From Calvatia gigantea (taxonomy: Eukaryota; Basidiomycota; Agaricomycetes; Agaricales; Lycoperdaceae): 64,000 nucleotides of DNA. Where the stretch lies: the NCBI GenBank assembly GCA_025093985.1, contig JACAAK010000011.1:2108001-2172000 (forward strand), given 5' to 3'. Each line of letters begins with the position of its first letter. Position 1 is the first letter of the stretch. The notes under the pieces were generated by a model that saw nothing but the letters and a program-made list of their open reading frames with translations, did not search any database and was not told the DNA's origin. The position numbers and the translations under genes were made by a program. Positions 57,601-64,000 of the stretch are shown one piece after another.

Positions 57601-57947
57601 CCCTGATAACGCGGTACTCCCAATACCTCGGGAACACAACTTCGCGGAGCCTCCTGCACGTCAACCTGAAGCTCATCGGATCCGCTCACGTCTCCACAAA
57701 AAGCGCGGTACGACTGAGTATTTCGGTTGGCTGTCACATGGGCAACCCGGGGGCTTGAGCATTGCGGTCAGAATCGGCTTTCCCGAGGAGCTCAACGAGG
57801 GGCGCGGACCGTCGGACAATGGTAGGAAGGTCGCGGGTTCCGCGCGTTTGTGGGTCCCTTCGGCATCGTCTTCCACGACATGGAAGAGTGAGGTGCCATG
57901 AGAGAACCACCGTAACAGTTCTCAGTGAACACTCTCAGCCGCTTTAG
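57030..57947 (-). pseudogene. F-box/LRR-like gene 4, internally deleted
   Basis: The minus strand carries the N-terminal block VRVVEVIDEGSNKRIF-like (57530-57485), joined at GCCTTCCG (57470-57477) straight to the C-terminal block RRLRPTGANPLPGASNAVRGQAQ. The middle of about 1.2 kb of coding sequence found in gene 5 (60594-64000) is absent. Later C-terminal frames are also shifted. Upstream sequence to about 57947 may hold more of the N-terminus, but is degraded. Confidence 0.7.
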
Positions 57948-58861
57948 GCAGCAGCCTGGTTCATACTCTCGCAAGACCCGAGCATCAATAATTGCCACGA
58001 CTTAGATCCTCGGGCGTAGAGAATAAGTAGAGAATGTTTGAGCGACGGCATTCAGGAAGAAAAGGGTGCTTATTGATCACGAGTGCGGAAAAACACTGGA
58101 GGTATGAAGACAAACGAGGGGCAGACTAACTTTGACCGTGGTGGTTAAGGTGCACTGGTGCGCATTATGTCGATGATTATGACTGCGGTCCCCTTAGGTC
58201 CCCCATGAACAGGTTGTGGTCTCTTTAATGCAAACTACCCAAGACCGGTAATTTGTTGGAAGTAACCCAGCGGACGCATGGAATAGCAGATCCCCGCCAA
58301 CGTTGGGGTCGTAATTGATCCAATTCTGAGATCTGAGGTCCTTATCAGAGTCCGTTGTCGTTTCTTGCTCCTGTAAATTACGAAACAATTTCTGATGGAA
58401 AATGGAGGATTTAAGCTTGATTTGGGATAGGGGATAGAATCAATCACTAATTAGAAGGTATTAGATACATGCATTCTTTCGGCCATCAAGGTGCCCCGAG
58501 TCCAGCCATAGAAATGGAGAAGCTAACGGAGTGAAACCTCTTTGCCATCTCTCCACTACACTCTATATAATCTAGGTTCCTATATCATCGGTTTCGAAGT
58601 TGTATCTGCCAGCATAGACTCGAGACTAATTTCTATTAATAGTCACATGATGGGAGCATCTCTTCTTTAAACTATTTTATGGGGTTGAGAGCACACATAT
58701 GGGGAGTTGCAGAATGCGAAGCCCAAAGTTTCTGGTGATTAGTCTCTCCGACGTCTACGAAGAAGCAGCGAGCTCGCCGCAGTGTTCGGTAGTTTGGCGT
58801 CGACTGACCCTATTAAATGCCAGTGTTCCGAAGTAGTCAGAGGCCATTCTCATTCCCCAAG
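57948..58861. other. Spacer, nothing identified
   Basis: No gene or repeat recognised; holds the upstream region of the small secreted-protein gene. Confidence 0.45.
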
Positions 58862-59393
58862 ATGCTGAAAACAATCCTTCTTGCTTTCATATTTCTCATT
58901 ACTTTCGTCTCTGGAGCAGCTATAGAGTAAGAATCCCACCAATGGAAGGCTTTGGCCAGAAACAACGCGTTGCGCTGACCAACATTTCAGCGATCTTACG
59001 GATTTGCTTGCCAAGAACTTAACTATCGCTGACAATGCGCTCGCTCCAGCAGCCAACCCGACATACAATATTACTTGCTCCAAGTGTGTCTCCCCGTTTC
59101 AATCTCTGGCCTCATCTATTGAGACCATTCGACAGGTACCCGAACGTGTGCCTGAATTGGTGTTACTTTGTTTATTGTATGTTGTCTCTTCCTAACGTTA
59201 GATGATATTGATAGCGTTAAAACTATTTTAGGTAAAACGAAGAGCAAAACTCCATGGACTGTCACAGTTGACCGGAATATAAACCTCCGGCCTCAGTCAG
59301 ATTGTGGGGGAAAGAATAGGTGTAGTGCAACGAGTCCTCCGACCGGGTGGCCCAAGGAACCAAATACCGGTGAGCACAGCAATTGAGCCGTGG
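58862..59393 (+). CDS. Putative small secreted protein, model uncertain
   Basis: From the ATG at 58862: a signal-peptide-like start MLKTILLAFIFLITFVSGAA, a GT-AG intron (about 58927-58990), then DDLTDLLAKNLTIADNAL and NPTYNITCSKC, with two potential N-glycosylation sites. A later open stretch (KTPWTVTVDRNINL; two more Cys; a stop at about 59386) may be a further exon. I do not recognise the family. The signal peptide and cysteines fit a small secreted protein of effector-like size. Exon joints after CSKC are not settled. Confidence 0.45.
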
Positions 59394-60094
59394 TGAGGCA
59401 TCGTAAGGTGCTCAGTACCATACATTTCAAGGCTGGAGCTGCGATGAACAGCCGAAAAATACTAACCTTGAAGGGGGTGCAAATGCCGCTACGAGGTGCA
59501 TGCCTTCTGGTGAGAATTCCGGTAAGCATGTGTTTTCTTGGGTGGTAATTATGCGCACTGATTGCATGGTTACAGGCGAAGGAGGGGTTTGGGCCGGCTT
59601 CATCAGTTAGTTTGAGGCCATCTTTTGTTCAGAAAAACGTGATCACCGACTTCATTAGACAAACCTGGTGCTATGGTCGCTAACGGCAACAAAGTTGATG
59701 TCAAGCTTAGTACGCCACCTCACAAATCTGATGTTGGTACCCGCCTTGTGCTGAAGCCTTCATTACTACAGTTTTCTCTGGAACCGCCACTGGTTACTGC
59801 GCACCATTGGCGAACCCCAAGAATAGCGCTGGATGTACACCACCCTTGCAGAGCAATTCGCCTGGCGTTGCGACGAACGGGCCTCGCCAGCGGTGAAAGT
59901 TAGGCCCAGCGATGAAAGGAGAAGGAAGGGGTCTGTATATGACCGCAAAGGCGATGAAAGCTAAAGGAAAGAATGAATCTGATGTAGACTACACAGATCT
60001 GTCACCACTGATACGCAAAAACTTGTGAACCTATTGTCTAGGTTTCAGTTCAGGCAAAGTTCCCACCACCCCTTTGATCTTAGGGACTGCTTTG
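59394..60094. other. Spacer, nothing identified
   Basis: Possible 3' region of the secreted-protein gene; no other signal. Confidence 0.4.
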
Positions 60095-60593
60095 CGTTCA
60101 AACAGAACCATCAGTTCGATCGTGGATATATAAGGCCAAATTGTGTTCGACATTTTTCTCGGACATGCTGATGCAAAGCATACGCCACCAAATCACCCCG
60201 GGCTATCACCATACGCTTATTTTCTGGTTCATGCAGATATGTTTCCTTACCCAAAAATAAACAGCAACAGGGGAAAGAGTAGGCGGGTCGGCTGTAAATC
60301 TTGTGGACGGGGTCGGTGGTTCGAAAATATCCAGGCCTGCACGTGAAGTGAAGATCAATAGAGATAGCGCCGTTCCAGTGTGGACAATCTCCGCTGGTCA
60401 GAAAGGAGACATCTGATAAATGAAGTATCTTTATAGTTGTACAGCATATTCAGCACATCATTTCTGGAGATATCTTTAAAAAAGAAGCGTGGCAAGGTAA
60501 GTGAAGAAGCGGTGAGCCGACTACAGAATTGACTCACCATACTGCCACGTGCCATCGTTAGCTGACATCATGACGATTGAAGCTAGCTGGCGA
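60095..60593. repeat. Segmental duplication, copy 2, 3' flank
   Basis: Non-coding 3' flank of gene 5 that matches 56480-57030. The duplication therefore took the gene together with about 500 bp downstream. Confidence 0.75.
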
Positions 60594-61155
60594 TCATTGT
60601 TTGATCCTCCTAACATCCCACCTCACCTTACCCTCCACGCCAGGTCCGAAATCCGAGTCTCTGAATAGGTTGATAACTTTCCCTGTAGCGCCGGGTATGC
60701 CATCCCAATGATCCACCCTCCGTAATTTCTCGCACTTCCATGCCAACATGCACGCAATCTCATCGTTCTTCTTGATCCGACTACGGTCCGTGGTCGATAT
60801 AACCGTGTTGTTGTTATTTGAGGGGGGTGGTGTGACACTCGCCCCGGTGCTGACGTCATTCGCTGTCGACGTTCCGCAGCCAGGAAGCGCATTTGGTGAG
60901 ATTTCATAGAAGAATTTGACTCCGTGGAACGTTGTGAGTTCTCCAAACCCGGACAAGACGTCGGCCCATTCGACCATATTCGTCACAGGACCTTGAGCTT
61001 GTCCTCGCACTGCATTTGAGGCCCCCGCAGGCGGGTTGGCACCAGTAGACCTCAACCGCCTTCCGATATCCAACCAAACCAGGCTAGGCACGCTCCAAGC
61101 CAGCATCTTAATATCATCCAGGTCGTTCCATCCTTCCAACTCAATCCTCTTGATA

Positions 61156-61367
61156 CAGTAAGGGACAAAACCGTTCCAATGTTTTGAACTTCTCAGAAGA
61201 TCAGCTCATATCTCAAGGACTACTGTGGCTGTGCACTTCCTAATTTAATTGTAGATAGTCCAGTATCTTATCTAATCATATGCAAAGTATGATTATGTAA
61301 TCCTTTGTTTTAGGGGAGTTATTAATTAATTAATATTTTAAGTGCATTGGAACAGTTTTGTCCCTCT
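61156..61367 (+). repeat. Left terminal inverted repeat of Tc1 (212 bp)
   Basis: Outer end has GGGACAAAACCGTTCCAATG. The inner end carries the same 20-mer in opposite orientation (one base different) at about 61343-61364. Between them are TTAATTAATTAAT-type and other A/T-rich bases. Confidence 0.92.
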
Positions 61368-61393
61368 TGAAATTTATATACAAAATGGGTATT

Positions 61394-62467
61394 CTAGTAC
61401 CTGGTATAAGCTCCCTTGGCCTGTAAAACTGCCTGGACCCTCCTAGGCATACTCTCTATCAGATTCTGACACACTTCTGGTTCTATGTCATCCCACTCCT
61501 TTTGTATCCTCTCCCATAGGGTATTCATGCTATCAGGAGGAGTATCATACTCTCCCAGCTTATTCTTGAGGTGAGTCCAGAGATGTTCAATGGGATTAAG
61601 GTCTGGAGACTGTGGGGGCCATACCATAACCTCCAATTCAGACTCATCTAGCCAGTTTGTAGCCTTTTTGCTCTTGTGTTTGGGGTCATTGTCCTGTTGG
61701 AAGACCATATCCTCCTCATTCTTCCCATACCACCTGATGCTCCTCTTTAGTTCATCCCCCAAAATTTGAACATAAAGGTCAGCATCCATCTTCCCTTCAA
61801 TTTTAGTGGCAAACCCCACTCCATCCCACAGCATACAACCCCAGATCATCACATTTCCTCCACCAAACTTGACTGTTCCCTCAACCAATCTATCATTCAG
61901 CCCCTCTCCTGCCTTTTTCCATACCCAAACCCTTCCATCTGATCCAAACCGATTGATTTTGGACTCATCTGTCCAAATAACCCTCTTCCAGTCCTCCAGG
62001 GTCCAGTTAACATGTGCTTCTGCCCACTCCAACCTTTTCCTCCTATGGACAGCAGTAAGTTTAGGTCGTTTCCGCTTGACTACAGCCTTCATTCCAGCTC
62101 CTCTGAGTGCCCTGCGCACTGTTTTGGTGGATACAGGCTGGGCAATAACATTTTGAAGTGATTTGGTGACTTGGGAGGCATTGTCAGCCTTGCGAGAGGT
62201 GATGAGGCGAACAGAATAGTGGATATCAGAGGGAGAAAGTTTAGATGGGCGGCCACCAACAGATTTGGAAAGTGTTGATCTATGTTTGGAGCAAATCCTA
62301 GAAATAGTACTGACTCCCAGACCAGTAATAGAAGCAATATGATGAGCAGATTTCCCTTGGTCCAGGTAAGAGAGGACTCTATTGGTCTGAGTAGAGGAAA
62401 GAGAGCGCATATAGTTGTAAAGGTATAGTGGGGGAGTTAATTTGCACCTGAGAATAAGCACATCCAT
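61394..62467 (-). CDS. Tc1-family transposase (DD34E), intact
   Basis: 357 residues, no introns. N-terminal paired helix-turn-helix DNA-binding region (SAHHIASITGLGVSTISRIC, then GRPSKLS), then KxVKRKRPKL. Catalytic DDE residues: D in WTDESKINRFG, D in QQDNDPKHKS, and E in SPDLNPIEHLW. The last two are separated by 34 residues, which places it in the Tc1 rather than the mariner branch. An alternative start is the Met at 62410 (MRSLSSTQTN), which fits the family start better. It cuts and pastes at TA. Confidence 0.93.
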   Translation of the reverse strand: MDVLILRCKLTPPLYLYNYMRSLSSTQTNRVLSYLDQGKSAHHIASITGLGVSTISRICSKHRSTLSKSVGGRPSKLSPSDIHYSVRLITSRKADNASQVTKSLQNVIAQPVSTKTVRRALRGAGMKAVVKRKRPKLTAVHRRKRLEWAEAHVNWTLEDWKRVIWTDESKINRFGSDGRVWVWKKAGEGLNDRLVEGTVKFGGGNVMIWGCMLWDGVGFATKIEGKMDADLYVQILGDELKRSIRWYGKNEEDMVFQQDNDPKHKSKKATNWLDESELEVMVWPPQSPDLNPIEHLWTHLKNKLGEYDTPPDSMNTLWERIQKEWDDIEPEVCQNLIESMPRRVQAVLQAKGAYTRY

Positions 62468-62548
62468 TTATACATCACCCTACATGGTCACATGATTTTA
62501 TTTGTATTTATTTGATTGCAATAAACGAAGTCATGTGCTCAGAATTTG

Positions 62549-62760
62549 AGAGGGACAAAACTGTTCCAATGTACTTAAAATATTAATTAATTAATAACTC
62601 CCCCAAAACAAAGGATTACATAATCATACTTTGCATATGATTAGATAAGATACTGGACTATCTACAATTAAATTAGGAAGTGCACAGCCACAGTAGTCCT
62701 TGAGTTATGAGCTGATCTTCTGAAAAGTTCAAAACATTGGAACGGTTTTGTCCCTTACTG
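62549..62760 (-). repeat. Right terminal inverted repeat of Tc1 (212 bp)
   Basis: Mirror copy of the left repeat with a handful of differences. Outer and inner 20-mer sites are again in opposite orientation to each other. Confidence 0.92.
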
Positions 62761-64000
62761 TACTTCCACCCACTTTCTTCAGGTTTTTGTAAAAATCGAG
62801 GTTCGCATTCGTGCCCGGATTTTCCATGCCTATGTCCCTCTCACCCAGGATATCGGAGGCGGAACTGGGTGCACCAATCAATTTGAATCCCTTGATCGTC
62901 TCCAGCGGCCTCTGCTCGTCGCAATCCGCCCTCAACACTAGACTGACAATGTCACGGTTTGCGTGCAATTCGCGGAGCTTGGGGAGCATGTTGCGTCTAA
63001 GATTCCTGAGGCGGCGAAATTGGGAGGACGGGCCTACGTCTAGGATCTTCAATTTCTCGAGGTTCTGATGCGCACAGAGGAAGACTACAAGAGGGTTCAG
63101 CTGGACGGCGACGTTTGACTCGATTGCCGTCGTGGAGAAGCAAGAGAGATTGGAGAGTGTAAGAGAGGTAAGGTGTGACAAGCTTGCGCTAACGAAGAGA
63201 TCATTTGCGATAGGCAAAGAGGTAGATGTATTTCGGGGTTGTCTGAACATGATTTCGAGATTCTGCAGGCGGGGCCGCGTTCAACGGGAAAACGGAAGTA
63301 AAGTCAACACTTACCTCGACATTTGGGCACTGGTGGAGGATGGTTTCAATTCTACTCAATGACGGTTCCTTTGGAACGCCATAATTGAAGGGAGTGGCTT
63401 GCAACGATAAGGATCGCAAGTTAACCAACTATGCGAATTTCATTAGAGAATAATCGTGTCCCTGGAGTAGTTGGAACTTACTGCGGACTGCATTAACGTC
63501 ACAGTCCTAGTCTCGTGCCCACCGTCGTCAGGATTATCCATCATGTGAGGTGTGAACGCCATATTATCCACCACCTCCAAGGCCTTAAGTGATTCCCCGC
63601 ATCTCTCTACAAGTGTCCTCCAAACGACACCATCACCGATGACGGACAGAGGTGAATGATTGGCTTCCCACTTCAACCTCAATAAACCCGACATCCTCGC
63701 CAGTGCTGCAGCGAAATACTTCTCCTGCTTCTTGTGAATCGACACCTTCGACGCAATTCCACCGCCATCCTCACTTGCCGAAGCAGAGGACGGGTCTTCT
63801 TCGGTACTCGTAGCACTTATGACTTCCGTGCCGTTCACGAAAGGCTCGTTCTGCTTAGTGACGGCTGCCTTCCGGCACACTTTGGGAACAAATACCCTCT
63901 TATTCGACCTCTCATCAACGACCTCCACGACCCTCACATTTGCTGCCAAGTCGGCTCTCTCGCACAAATGTTTCCACACCCCAACCATTGAGACTTTCGC

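Larger units (their letters stand above)
61156..62760 (-). mobile_element. Tc1/mariner transposon, complete (1605 bp)
   Basis: Ends are CAGTAAGGGACAAAAC and its complement, flanked by TA duplications (61154-61155 and 62761-62762), as for all Tc1 elements. Terminal inverted repeats are 212 bp each (61156-61367 and 62549-62760) and nearly identical. The single gene between them is an open transposase. Nothing is missing for autonomous transposition. Confidence 0.95.
60594..64000 (-). pseudogene. F-box/LRR-like gene 5, interrupted by a Tc1 transposon; 5' end outside window
   Basis: Exons run from the right edge to 63472, then about 63420-63314 and 63263-62762, with GT-AG introns (GTAAGT at both donors). 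Content: VWKHLCERADLAANVRVVEVVDE, a Ser/Glu-rich insert, LxRLKWEANHSPL, then leucine-rich blocks (NLRSLSLQATPFNYG; SLSHLTSLTLSNLSCF; NLEKLKILDVG; LPKLRELHANRD). The frame meets the Tc1 at 62761 and resumes at 61155 as KRIELEGWNDLDDIKML, to a stop at 60594. Removal of the transposon and one TA gives GGS-IKRIEL in frame. No other lesion was found. Typical of the large agaricomycete F-box/LRR family, although the F-box itself is off the edge. Confidence 0.8.

Noticed and set aside
61806..62156. 116-codon plus-strand frame
   Set aside because: Antisense of the intact Tc1 transposase.
1..64000. CRISPR arrays, operons, Shine-Dalgarno sites
   Set aside because: None seen; the window is eukaryotic, with GT-AG introns throughout.

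Overview
The window is nuclear DNA from a filamentous basidiomycete, most likely an agaricomycete; the genus cannot be named from sequence alone. The evidence is: many short GT-AG introns (about 35-80 nt); multi-exon genes for typical agaricomycete families (F-box/LRR-like proteins, secreted M36 fungalysins, glyoxal oxidase, GMC oxidoreductase, indoleamine 2,3-dioxygenase, NACHT NTPases, P450); and Ty3/gypsy and Tc1 elements. No rRNA, tRNA or CRISPR array was recognised.

Layout. 1-4.7 kb: nested Ty3/gypsy remnants on the minus strand. Element 1 has a Tf1-type self-priming signature and sits inside the reverse transcriptase of element 2. Element 2 sits inside an F-box-like gene. 4.7-11.1 kb: three paralogous F-box/LRR-like genes, all broken, with an intact omega-like glutathione transferase (8177-9146) among them. 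11.4-16.2 kb: housekeeping-like genes, namely an intact mitochondrial ornithine-type carrier and a DUF4048-like low-complexity protein. 17.1-22.2 kb: a convergent pair of H2O2-producing secretory oxidases (GMC and membrane-anchored glyoxal oxidase), both carrying lesions. 23.2-25.3 kb: an indoleamine dioxygenase gene split by a solo LTR. 25.9-51.4 kb: an array of NACHT-NTPase (NLR-like) copies and fragments, all on the minus strand. Interspersed are solo LTRs, a second IDO fragment, an intact 12-exon P450 (36966-39143), an intact M36 protease (42893-45211), a GPN-loop GTPase fragment and an MFS transporter remnant fused to the last NLR. 51.9-55.8 kb: a decayed GST paralogue and a second M36 protease. 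56.5-64 kb: a duplicated F-box/LRR segment. One copy has lost about 1 kb between 8-bp repeats; the other is split by a complete Tc1 transposon with an intact transposase.

How it works together. Probably intact genes are the GST, carrier, DUF4048-like gene, P450, M36-A and Tc1 transposase. Most other loci are multicopy accessory genes in birth-and-death turnover. The best-supported novelties are structural: the self-priming retroelement, the LTR-in-LTR-in-NLR nest with both target duplications readable, the NLR-MFS chimera, the Tc1 insertion whose removal restores the host frame, and its TIRs that are themselves inverted-repeat-ended. Gene models were spliced by eye; frame lesions could include assembly errors.
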